DNA of 64,000 nt, from NCBI GenBank assembly GCA_965644315.1, contig CBFFRQ010000052.1, positions 186,001 to 250,000 on the forward strand, written 5' to 3'. This DNA comes from Caecitellus pseudoparvulus. Its lineage: Eukaryota; Bigyra: Bicosoecida. The translations under genes were made by a program, and so were the position numbers. The notes beneath the pieces are model-generated. The model worked only from the letters and a program-made list of their open reading frames with translations. It did no database searches and was not told where the DNA came from. Below, piece after piece: positions 10,531 through 19,210 of the stretch. How positions within the stretch are numbered: position 1 is the first letter of the stretch; every line of letters begins with the position of its first letter.

Positions 10531-13500
10531 ATGGCTGTTGCTCGCCAGATTTTCTGCGCCCGGGCGCTGTCCAGGCGAGTGCTGCCTCGACGCCTGGCGC
10601 CACTGCTGCCAGGCGCGCAACGCTGCCTCAGCACCGCTGCCCCGCCCGGTGCTGCTGACCCCTCCGTGTACATTGAGCCAACTGGGCCAGCAGAGGTGGC
10701 CCCTGCACCACCAGTGAAGCACCCGCTCTTCCCAAGCTACGAGTACCATGTGGGTGGGGATGCGCCGTACCCCATCTTCTGGCTGGACCCAGAAGGACCG
10801 TGGTACCCAGCAGTGCTGAAGGTGGCGCAGGCCGGCGCCAGCGTCCTGGAACACATGCATGACTTCACGGGCCTGCCGTGGTGGGCGACGGTGGTGGGCG
10901 GCACCTTCATGCTGCGCATGGCTGTCATTCCCATCTCCCTCTTCGCCCTGCGCAACGCCTCCAAGGCCTTCGACGCTCAAGGCGACATCAAGGCCCTCAT
11001 GCGGTCGTACCAGACCGCCATGGCCAACTTGGGACCAACACCCCCGCCTCTGAAGCGGCTGGCCCTCACACGCACCCTCATGAAGGGCATCCGAGCAGCC
11101 CTGCACAAGGCCAACTGCTTCCCCTGGCGCACCTTTGCCACGCCCCTGGTGCATTGGCCCCTGCTCACCACTGGGGCGCTGGGCGCTCGGCACCTGGTGC
11201 TGATGGGGGATGAATCCTTCGAGACAGGGGGCATGCTGTGGTTCCAGGACCTCACCCTGGCCGACCCCACCTACATCCTGCCAGCCCTCTCCATCCTCTC
11301 CTCCTACGCCTTCATGGAGTACGCCTACCAGACGCCTGTGGCGGGGCAGAAGACTGCAGGCGCACCCGCCGTGCTGGGCGCGCGCATCGTCACGAACGTC
11401 CGCAACTTCTTCCAGCTGTGGGTCATGGCCATGGCGCCCTTCACCTTCGAACTGCCAGCTGGCCTGTACATGGCGTGGATCGCAGGCACGACCTGGGCCA
11501 CGCTGTGGGTGGCCTTCATTCGCACAGACGCCGCGCACCGCCTGGTGACGGGGCGCCCCACCCCCCGCCACGTGGCGGCAGAGGAGGACCCCCTGAACAT
11601 GGCTGGCATCCCGGATGCGCCCGGCCTGGGCACCGCCGCGCCCATGCCAGGCACCGCTGTGCAGCGGGTCATGCGTGCGTACGACGCGGCGATGGAGCGG
11701 GCGGCAGGTGTGTTGGTGGCTACCCTCCGGCGCGCCGGTGTGGGGGCAGCGCAGAGAGACAGCTCCAGCTGGGCGCCCGCCTCCCTGCACGCTGAGGCAG
11801 GGCGTGTGGCAGCGCAGCTCCGCCGCACGAGCCAGGCGGGTGCCGGTCCCACCCCCGCCATGGGCGCCAGCACGCCCTCAGGGCAGCTCCCGCGCCCCTC
11901 CCCAGCCATCCTCGGCACAGAGCCCGGCCTGGCGGGCATGCTGCCGCCCCACGGCAGTGGTAGCGACGACGAGGAGGGGGGTGGCAGTGGTGCTGCCCCA
12001 GCCGGGGGCGGCGCTGATGGTGGCGGAGCAGGGGATGGGCGTGGGCCAACTGGCCACGGCCTGCTCCACAGCCGACTGCGTGGCGCGGCAGACGACGTGA
12101 CGGCACGTCGCAGGGCCATTCGCGCGGCACGGGAGGCCCAGGACGTCGCCCTGCACGCAGCGCTGGACGATGCCTTCCAGCACGTGGCGGACATGCAGGC
12201 ATCCCGTGCCTCGCATGTGCTGCACCTGCTGCAGGTGGCGGACTTGGCGCCGCAGCCCCACCCACACCTGCTGCAGGGCATGCTGCACCACCCTCGCTCA
12301 CCCGAAGAGCCCCCAACCTCCCCTGGCCCAAGCTCCTCCTCCTCCTCCTCGCTTGCCTCAGCCGCAGGCAAGCTGGGTTCTGGCGTGGGCGCTGCCGTGG
12401 CTCACGGCGTGCGGCTGGTGGCCGAGGCTGGCTCGGCCGCCATCACCGGCGCAGGGAGGGGTGGTGTGGCGGTGGCAGGGGAGACTCCAGCAGCCGCTGT
12501 GCAGGCCGCCGCGTCGCCCGCCCCGCGCACGGCACGGCAGGTGTCTGAGGCTGACAAGCGCCGCCTCGCCGCGGAGGTCAAGGCAGCCCTGGCCGCCGCC
12601 AAAGCCAAGCCAGTCGCCGCAGACGCGAGCCGATCAGCGGACCACAAGCACACCGGCGGCAGTGGAGGCGGCGGCGGTGACCCCATTCCGCGCTTCCCGG
12701 CGCCGGGGCCCGAGGAGCCCTTCGTCGGCTTCGGGCGCAATGGGGCGGGGCTGCGGGACACGGTGCGGCACTTGGAGTCCCGGCGCACCGCCACGGAAGC
12801 AGACATGGCCCGCATCATCGCCTCCACCATCCTCAGCGGCACCCCTCGCGCGACGCCCCCCGCCCGCAGCGTGCTGGACGCGTTGCCGCCGCCTGCGCCT
12901 CAAGACCCCCCTGCCTCCTCCTCCTCCCACGACGCCACCCGGGGAACAGACCGGGCTGGCAGGGCGTACCTGGATCCAGAGCGCGTGTATGCAGAGGCCA
13001 AGGCCCTCGCCCGCCACGTGCTGTCCATGGACGCACCCCTGACGCAGCCCTCACAGTCGCAGGCATCACAACCCGCACCAACCACAGGGCTGGCTGCCCG
13101 CCGCCAGCTGCTGGAGGAGCTCGGCCAGGCCGTGGACTTGCAGGCGCTGTCAAAGCCCGGCGTGCAGCAGCGCTCCCTGCAGCGCCTGCAGGTGCTCATG
13201 AGTGTGGCGCGGGAGACCTCCAAGCGCACAGGCGTGGCTCTGCCCGGAGCAGGCGACACGGCGGCGCTGGCGCGGGGGGAGGGTGCCCGTCAGGCGGTGG
13301 AGCAGGGCTCCCCCGACGCGCTGGCCACGCAGCACTCCCTCACAGTCACCATGGCGGCGGCTGAGCTGGCGACGGGGATACTGCATGATGCGCGGCGGGC
13401 AGTGGCCGCATCCCCGCCCGCTGCCGCCCCGCCTTCCAGCAAGCAAGGCACTCGCCGCCAGCGCCGCGCAGCCCGGGTCAAGGCGCAGAATGCTGCGTAC

Positions 13501-15060
13501 GCAGCGGAGGAGGCGGCGGCCAACCCCACCCTGCAGTCGGTGTACCCGCCTGTCCAGGAGGAGGCTGCAGCCAAGCAGGCAGCCAGGCGAGGGCGAGGGG
13601 GGGGCAGCTCCCAGTCCCCCCCCTCGAACCGCAAGCGGCAGGGAGGGCCGGCGATCTCCGAGGAGGAGCCCGGCATCCCCGACGAAGACATGATCAAGCG
13701 CCAGCTGCCGCCGTTGCTGGCGGAGGAGGAGCGGGAGTGGTGGCAGCGCCGGCGGGAGGACACCGCCTCCGACGCCACAGAGGGCGGCACGGGGGACTGG
13801 GTGAACTCCTGGGCAGCGGCGGCAGAGGGGCCCCGGCCCGCCAGTCGGCTGAAGGAGGACGGCTCCCACACGGAGTACGCCAAGCCAGCGGGGATCCTCT
13901 CTGCCGCTGGCGTGACGCATGGCGAGAAGGAGCTGAAGGCTGCCTCGGCAGTGCAGGGCATGGCGCAACTGCGCCGCCTCTCCCAGCGCCTCTTCCGCAG
14001 CCTGGAGGCCATGTACAGTGGCTTGCCACTGGCTGCTGCGGGGAGTGACTCTGGCAGTGGTGGGCGTGGCGCCGCGTCTGGCGGGGGTGCCGGGGGCGGG
14101 GCGTCAGGGGGCAGTGATGGCGACGACGACAGTGGCAGGGGGGGGCAGCCCCGGGGCTGGTGGACTGTGCCGGATGGCAGTGGGAGTGAGGATGAGCGGG
14201 AGGTGGTGGATGCCATGGTGGAGCGCAGTGTGCACGGCAGCGAGTACGACGCCGTGTTCGGGGAGGAGGAGTACGACTACGACGACGAGGGTGGCGACGG
14301 CGACGGCAGCAGCAGGGCGCGGCACGGCGCCATCGTGGAGCGACACCTCATCATGGTGGATGCGCAGGGCAAGGAGACGGTGGTGCTGCAGGAGGAGGAC
14401 CAGGCGACCCGGGCGGCGCAGCACAAGCAGGCCATGCGCGAGGAGCTGCGGGAGGAGCCTCGTGGGGGTGGGCCCACCCTGGCCGACCTGGCGGCGTCCG
14501 CCGCTCGGGCAGCGGAGGTGGAGGAGGAGGCGCGCCTGGCCTCGGCGCAGGACCCGCTTGCCGCTCTGTACGGCACCAGCCTGTCTGAGCCTGGGCGGCC
14601 GGACCTGCAGCGGCACCAGGACCAGTGGTCAGGGGCGGAGGGGCTCGACCACGACGCGCAGCCCTCCGTGCGCCCCGTCCCTGACAAGCCCCTGGACATC
14701 GCCGCGGAGCTGACGAACATTGCATTGGGGCTGGAGGGCGACGATGGCCAGGCGCATGCGGAGGGCGTGGCAGCGGACCTGACGCCGCTCATGGGTCCGG
14801 GTGCCGCTCGGGATGCGGGGCAGGAGGTCGCAGACAGCCCAGCAGCCCAGCGCGTCGTGGGCACGTTGTGGAGCACAGTGCTGCCTGCCCTGCGCAGCGG
14901 CATCGCGCCCAGCCTCAGTGTGCCGTTGCCCAGCCATGTGCAGAGGCACTTGGAGGGGGAGGGGGGCGCAGGGGAGGATGACGCAGGCGCCGAGCGGCAC
15001 AACTTGCTGCTTGCCCTCATGGAGGGGGAAGGAGATGGGGAGGAGCCAGAGGAGGACTAG
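10531..15060 (+). CDS. Oxa1/YidC/Cox18-family membrane insertase with giant C-terminal extension
   Basis: The first about 340 residues look like a mitochondrial member of the Oxa1/YidC family, which inserts proteins into the inner membrane. An Arg/Ala-rich presequence is followed by the family's entry helix motif, HDFTGLPWWATV near residue 110. Further hydrophobic helices lie at about 203-225, 246-266 and 292-330. I chose the ATG at 10531 because it puts the basic presequence first. What follows is odd: about 1,165 more residues in one unbroken frame, mostly low complexity, with Gly/Ala/Pro tracts, acidic stretches and short helical segments. Family members are usually 300-500 residues. The tail may be a real extension, a fusion, or a region containing unrecognised introns; no stop codon interrupts it. 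Whether the head is Oxa1 or Cox18 is not clear. Confidence 0.7.
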   Translation: MAVARQIFCARALSRRVLPRRLAPLLPGAQRCLSTAAPPGAADPSVYIEPTGPAEVAPAPPVKHPLFPSYEYHVGGDAPYPIFWLDPEGPWYPAVLKVAQAGASVLEHMHDFTGLPWWATVVGGTFMLRMAVIPISLFALRNASKAFDAQGDIKALMRSYQTAMANLGPTPPPLKRLALTRTLMKGIRAALHKANCFPWRTFATPLVHWPLLTTGALGARHLVLMGDESFETGGMLWFQDLTLADPTYILPALSILSSYAFMEYAYQTPVAGQKTAGAPAVLGARIVTNVRNFFQLWVMAMAPFTFELPAGLYMAWIAGTTWATLWVAFIRTDAAHRLVTGRPTPRHVAAEEDPLNMAGIPDAPGLGTAAPMPGTAVQRVMRAYDAAMERAAGVLVATLRRAGVGAAQRDSSSWAPASLHAEAGRVAAQLRRTSQAGAGPTPAMGASTPSGQLPRPSPAILGTEPGLAGMLPPHGSGSDDEEGGGSGAAPAGGGADGGGAGDGRGPTGHGLLHSRLRGAADDVTARRRAIRAAREAQDVALHAALDDAFQHVADMQASRASHVLHLLQVADLAPQPHPHLLQGMLHHPRSPEEPPTSPGPSSSSSSSLASAAGKLGSGVGAAVAHGVRLVAEAGSAAITGAGRGGVAVAGETPAAAVQAAASPAPRTARQVSEADKRRLAAEVKAALAAAKAKPVAADASRSADHKHTGGSGGGGGDPIPRFPAPGPEEPFVGFGRNGAGLRDTVRHLESRRTATEADMARIIASTILSGTPRATPPARSVLDALPPPAPQDPPASSSSHDATRGTDRAGRAYLDPERVYAEAKALARHVLSMDAPLTQPSQSQASQPAPTTGLAARRQLLEELGQAVDLQALSKPGVQQRSLQRLQVLMSVARETSKRTGVALPGAGDTAALARGEGARQAVEQGSPDALATQHSLTVTMAAAELATGILHDARRAVAASPPAAAPPSSKQGTRRQRRAARVKAQNAAYAAEEAAANPTLQSVYPPVQEEAAAKQAARRGRGGGSSQSPPSNRKRQGGPAISEEEPGIPDEDMIKRQLPPLLAEEEREWWQRRREDTASDATEGGTGDWVNSWAAAAEGPRPASRLKEDGSHTEYAKPAGILSAAGVTHGEKELKAASAVQGMAQLRRLSQRLFRSLEAMYSGLPLAAAGSDSGSGGRGAASGGGAGGGASGGSDGDDDSGRGGQPRGWWTVPDGSGSEDEREVVDAMVERSVHGSEYDAVFGEEEYDYDDEGGDGDGSSRARHGAIVERHLIMVDAQGKETVVLQEEDQATRAAQHKQAMREELREEPRGGGPTLADLAASAARAAEVEEEARLASAQDPLAALYGTSLSEPGRPDLQRHQDQWSGAEGLDHDAQPSVRPVPDKPLDIAAELTNIALGLEGDDGQAHAEGVAADLTPLMGPGAARDAGQEVADSPAAQRVVGTLWSTVLPALRSGIAPSLSVPLPSHVQRHLEGEGGAGEDDAGAERHNLLLALMEGEGDGEEPEED

Positions 15061-15675
15061 CCCAACTGGTTGCCTGCCAGCATCTCCTGCACCTCGTCCA
15101 ATGCAGCCTTGGAACGCCACAGGTGGATGTGGGCTGGCCACTCGCCCGCCAAAGGCAGCGTCCGCATGCTTTGGGCCGCTTCGTGAGCGGCGGCAGCGCT
15201 CTGGGCGAGGCGCTCAGCGGTGCGAATGGAGGCCACCTCTGCTTGGCTTGCGGCTTGCCGCAGCTGCTCCTGCCGAACGTGCAGAGCGTGCACCCGCGCG
15301 GACAGCGGCCCATCCAAGCACTTGCCCGCAGCCTCCAGTGTTTCTGCCAGCTCTGCTCGAAGTGATGCTGTGCAGTCGGCGTGGGGCGGGATGCTTGCAG
15401 CGCCAGAGCCAGAGGAGACGCCTGAAACGCCACCGAAACTACCGCGACGTACCCTCCCGCAACCTTGCTGCCTCCAGCTCAGATGCTGACGACGCAGCAA
15501 TGGCCTGAAGTGCAGCCTTGGACTGGGTGACGGACGACCGTTCCATGGCTCGGCTCTCGGGGCCCGACGCAAACCTGACTGCCCGGAGTGCAGAAGTGGC
15601 TGGACTTCCTTGGCGCTGGTGAAATGCATTGGGAGCGGGATGCGGTGCCTGCACACCTGAACATGTGGCCTGCAT
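15057..15675 (-). CDS. Small predicted coiled-coil protein
   Basis: I do not recognise a family. On the minus strand a frame from an ATG at 15675 runs to a good GTACGT donor. After a short intron it continues into an Ala/Glu/Gln-rich helical stretch with heptad-like spacing (RAELAETLEAAGK, then EQLRQAASQAEVASI), ending in NQLG and a TAG stop at 15059-15057. The intron would be only 31 bases with the best donor, which is short for this window, so the boundary and start are uncertain. The compact helical make-up would suit a subunit of a small scaffold complex such as BLOC or a tethering complex, but that is only a guess. It converges on the insertase gene and their stop codons share one CTAG. 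Confidence 0.45.
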
Positions 15676-15746
15676 CGCTTGAATCTGTTCACGAGGAAGC
15701 TGTTGGTGCCCCGGCGTGAAATGAGGGGCGTCCAACCAGCCCAACT

Positions 15747-15757
15747 GGGGGGGGGGG
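15747..15757 (+). repeat. Poly-G run of 11
   Basis: Eleven consecutive G lie just past the CSN8 stop codon on its downstream side. They read as poly-C in the CSN8 transcript, between its stop and the next gene. Confidence 0.8.
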
Positions 15758-15761
15758 TGCT

Positions 15762-16658
15762 TCACCCCAGCAGAGCTGCCTGAACGGGAGGCTGCTCCAA
15801 GGCCACTGCCGAGGACAGCAGGCCCTCCAGTGCCTGTGTCACTGTGTCAATGTCAGCCTCTGGTGCTGCTGAAGTGGTGCCTGCGCCGCCTTCCGCGCTC
15901 AGCATGCCCGAGCGGGAGTCCAACTTCCAGCCCTGAGCCTGCAGCAGGGTGCAGGTGTCTGCCTCAGACAGGCCCAGCTTGGAAGCGGCGGCCTTGGTGG
16001 AGATGTTGGAGTATGCAGCCTTCAAGAGCGCCGCACTGCGTTGCTGCACGGCATCTGCACAGGGGCCGGCGGAGCGATGTGAAGCAGCCCGACAAGGCAC
16101 TAAGCACAGCACAGCGCAAGGCACGCACTGACGACAAGGTCCGCGACGACGCGCAAACTGCCACCCCATGTGGCTGACTGCATCGTGGCGAAGAAAGGGC
16201 CAGGCTGCCTGCAAGTCGTCGAAGGCGAGGGGGGCGTGGCTGCACCAGGCGTGGCAGCGCCGCCTACGGCGCAGCACGCACCTGAAGGCCAGCTGGCGGG
16301 CTGCCTCGCTGGCTGCAGCGATGGAGGGGTACTTCTCAATTTTACCAGCTGGGATGCGCTTGCACAAGAACTTTGCTGACATGCTGCGCCCGGGGCAGCG
16401 CAGGGAGGGAGCGGTGCGCCAGGCCACCACGCCAACGACGCATTCGCTTGCTTACAGGTCCCCTGCGTGAATGTAAGCGAGAATCTGCAAGGTGGTCCAG
16501 TTGGATAGGATAGCATCAGAGGTTGACTTGGGCGGGGAGAGCTCAGCCTCCTCAGTCACTGAGATCAGGTCCCCTGCGTCGGAGGTCTGGGCCAGCTTTT
16601 CCACAGCCAAGCGCACCCGGTCGCCCATGGGCACCGGCGCGGCAGCCCCCGCTGCCAT
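15762..16658 (-). CDS. CSN8: COP9 signalosome subunit 8 (PCI protein)
   Basis: Non-catalytic PCI-domain subunit of the COP9 signalosome, which removes NEDD8 from cullins. Exons read as 16658-16456 (GTAAGC donor), 16383-16282, 16239-about 16151 and 16054-15762, giving about 228 residues against about 200 in the family. Matching blocks are SAKFLCKRIPAG (the family's SARFLWKRIP), the PSIAAASEAARQLAF helix, and LLKAAYSNIS...LGLSEADTCTLLQAQGWKLD (the LLSAYSTI...LGM-E...QGW-VD winged-helix edge). The end of exon 3 has two possible donors in the same phase. A TGCATT (minus-strand AATGCA), part of an AATGCATT palindrome, lies 132 bases downstream at 15623-15630, inside the next gene. Confidence 0.72.
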
Positions 16659-16752
16659 GACGACCAAGAGGCAGGATCACCGCTGAAAAGGCACACTTGA
16701 GCACTCGTGCAGCGTGCAGTTGCCGGCACAGGTTGAGAGGGAGGATGTGTTG

Positions 16753-16758
16753 TGCATT
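16753..16758 (-). terminator. Candidate 3'-end element (minus-strand AATGCA)
   Basis: TGCATT on the plus strand reads AATGCA on the minus strand, 41 bases past the stop of the CPDS thioredoxin-fold gene and before the CSN8 start. Confidence 0.35.
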
Positions 16759-16798
16759 GGGGGAGCAGGTGCTCAGTCCACACTCGGGCATGTGCGCC

Positions 16799-17751
16799 TC
16801 AGGCCACCAGGCTCATGGCACCAGTGTCTGGGGCGACAGCCTTGGCCATGGTCTGTGCTGGGAGGCTGGGGTCTGCCAGCAAGGGGTCGATGAGAGCCTG
16901 CCACTGGCTGAGGCTCCAGTCTGCGCTGGCGTCGGTGAGGACGCCGTTGACAAAGAAAAACGGCGTGCCAGACACGCCCCGCGAGCAGCCATACTTCCAG
17001 GAGATGCGAGCGTTGTTGTTCAGGGTCGGGTCAGCGTAAGCATTGACAAAGGCCGAGGCAGACGCGCCGAAGGTGGTGGCGTACAGCTGCCCGAACTTGG
17101 CGTTCAGCTGGGCACGGGTGGCGTTGATGGAGTAGTCGTACCCGAAGCTCTCCTGGTTGGCGAAGACGGCGTCAATCCACTTCCACACGGCAGGGGCGCC
17201 CTGCAAGTGAGACACGATCTCCACGCCCTCGGCAGCAACCCTACGAAAGGGATGGGTTTGCAGGGGGGTGCTGTGCAGGTCTGGTCAGGCAGCGGCACGG
17301 CACGCACCAGGTGGCAGACAGGTGGTAGGGCAGGGGGAAGATGTGCTGGACGAATTGCACCTTGGCGGGGCCGTAGAAGGACCGCAGCTGGGAAGGCAGC
17401 AGGTCAGGCGGCGTGCAGGGCGGTGACGTCACCCGGCAGCAGCGCGGGTCTTGCTCCGGGCCAGCATGGGGGCACGCACAGCCTTCATGGTGGGGTTGGC
17501 TGCCCTGGAATCGGGGCACTGTGTGGAGAGCAGCGCGTGGGAGCGACCGTGCGGCGTGCACTGCGCCAGGGCACGCCAGGGAATCTGTGCCACGCCCCGC
17601 TCCGCACTGGACGCACCATGAGGTCGAAGAAGGCCTCCACCAAGATGGGAGCGTCAGCGTTGCCGATTTTCCAGCCGTCGTAACGTGCGGGGATGGGCGT
17701 CAGCTGCGCGGCTGCAACGGCTGCTGCAGCAGCGAGGACGAGGAGTCGCAT
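16799..17751 (-). CDS. Secreted thioredoxin-fold (DsbA-like) protein with CPDS motif
   Basis: Exons are 17751-17617, 17518-17480 (only 39 bases), 17387-17308 and 17240-16799, and all phases close, giving 231 residues. The N-terminus MRLLVLAAAAAVAAAQ is a clear signal peptide. The active-site position reads FFDLM-CPDS, with one cysteine instead of CxxC, followed by FPLPYH, then KYGCSRGVSGTPFFFVNG, the cis-Pro region of the fold. This matches a plant group annotated simply as thioredoxin superfamily, which also has CPDS. With one active-site Cys plus a distal Cys it is unlikely to be an ordinary disulphide oxidase; a glutathione- or thiol-linked role is possible. The ATG at 17751 is preferred to an upstream in-frame one because it leaves a clean signal peptide. 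An AATGCA on its strand lies 41 bases downstream. Confidence 0.75.
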
Positions 17752-18162
17752 GTTGAGGCGCGGAAATTGGGACACTCGCAGCACACTGTGCTGCGTGAAA
17801 GGTCTTTATGGAGCGAGCTCAGGCAAAGCGGGGCGGATGTGCGGTACGTTTGAAGTTCTTGGTGTTTGTGTTTGTCTGTTTTACTTCACTGTGCCTATGC
17901 CACTTGAAAACGCGTTCACGCTCAGTTTCAACTTAGCCCTGCCTTCTTCCACAGCAGAATTTCCGGCTACAGCCCTCTAGCCTGAATCGAATGCCAAAAT
18001 TGACTGCACGACCCCGCCCACAACGCGACTTTTCGCGCCTGGCTCCACTGCACACACCACGAACTGCTCTGGCTCTGGCACAGGCGCCCAGCATCCAAAG
18101 GAGCTTGTGAGCGCACCGACGCCTGCCGCTGCAAGTGTGTATTGCGGCTCGGGGACGTCGTC
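17752..18162. promoter_or_regulatory. Divergent intergenic region with E2F-like sites
   Basis: This 411-base region separates the divergent thioredoxin-fold and EF-hand-like genes and is visibly richer in A and T than the genes. On the minus strand ATTTCCGCGCC lies 6 bases before the ATG at 17751. On the plus strand TTTTCGCGCC at about 18030 fits the E2F consensus. No reading frame or RNA gene is convincing here. Confidence 0.4.
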
Positions 18163-19147
18163 ATGAGCGAGGGGGTCAGCGCATCTGAGGCCACTGTGGC
18201 CTTGGCCAAGTCTGTGATTCGACTGCCGTTCATCGGCGAGGAGTGTAGGTTGCGCGATGTGGTGCGGTAATTGCAGGGTGCGCACGATCTCTGGGGCTGC
18301 TTGCGCGCAGTCGACGTTGAGGCCTTCAGCGCAGCGGCCAAGGCAGCCCTGAAGGGCAAGGACTCCCTGGATGTGAACAAGGAAGAGTTCAAGGCTGTGT
18401 TTGTCGGTGAGTGTTGCGGCGGCAAGGCAGTGAAGGCGGGCAAGGTGCGACACTGAGCTGCCGTCTTGCCTTGCAGAGTTGGGCGTGGAGACTGAAATTG
18501 TGCCTCCCGAGCCAGAGCAGCCAGAGAGCAAGGGAGGGGAGGACGGTGAGAGTGAGGGCGAGGAGGAGGGTGAGGAGGAGAAGGAGGGCGAGGAGGAGGG
18601 CGAGGAGGAGGAGCGGGAGCCGACGCCCGAAGTGCCGAAGGAGTACACATTCGTCAGCGAGGCGCTGTGGAACCTGTTCGACAAGGACAACGTGGGCAGC
18701 GTGTGCTTGCCCCAAGTGGTGGCTTCCCTGGCGCTCTTCAAGGGCGGCTATGGCCCAGATGCCCTGCGGGCAGCCCTAGCGGCGTACGACGTGGCGGACG
18801 GCGGTGACGCTGACGAAGGTGCAGTGTGGGCGGCTGTGCAGCTGGCTGCGCCCAAGCCCCTGACTGGCCAGCAGCTGACGCACATTCGCCGGGCGTGGCG
18901 CGCAGCGGAGAAGACGGGGCAGGGTGAGGAGGAGGAGGAGGAGGTGGACGAGGAGGAGGGTGAGGGCGAGAGCAAGGGCGGGGGGGAGGAGGACGGCCCG
19001 CCGCCGCCGCCCAGAGTCATCATTGACAGCTTCATGGACTGCGTGTCAGGGGATGAGTACTTGGCCACTGTGCTGTGTGAGCCTGTGCCCATTCCGCTGG
19101 AGGACCCTGAGACGAGTGATGTGCCAGATGATGAGGATGATGAGTGA
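18163..19147 (+). CDS. Acidic EF-hand-like protein
   Basis: Exons are 18163-18244, 18311-18406 and 18477-19147, giving 282 residues with phases that close. An N-terminal helical pair (DVEAFSAAAKAAL...LDVNKEEFKAVFVELG) and a central LWNLFDKDNVGSVCLPQVV...AAYDVADGGDADEGAVW look like degenerate EF-hands arranged as in calcineurin-B or neuronal-calcium-sensor proteins. The canonical loop positions are only partly filled, so calcium binding is doubtful. Two Glu-rich tracts (about residues 75-105 and 200-225) are encoded by GAG repeats. The C-terminus is also acidic. This could be a calcium-sensor-like adaptor, perhaps ciliary, but no specific family was recognised. It is one of the few genes here with no AATGCA after its stop. 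Confidence 0.55.
18540..18615 (+). repeat. Purine-rich GAG/GGC coding repeat
   Basis: A run of imperfect GAGGAGGGC units encodes an almost uninterrupted Glu/Gly tract in the EF-hand-like gene. A shorter, purer GAG run lies at about 18927-18958. Such tracts expand and contract easily. Confidence 0.7.
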
Positions 19148-19210
19148 GGTGATGGGCGCGTGCTGGCTTGCCCGCAGCGGCGAGCTTGGCACACCCCCTA
19201 CGGAACCACA

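Noticed and set aside
15100-15105. Insertase AATGCA lying inside the opposite gene's frame treated as coding coincidence
   Set aside because: Kept as part of the 3' motif finding rather than a separate feature because one copy inside codons cannot be told from chance.
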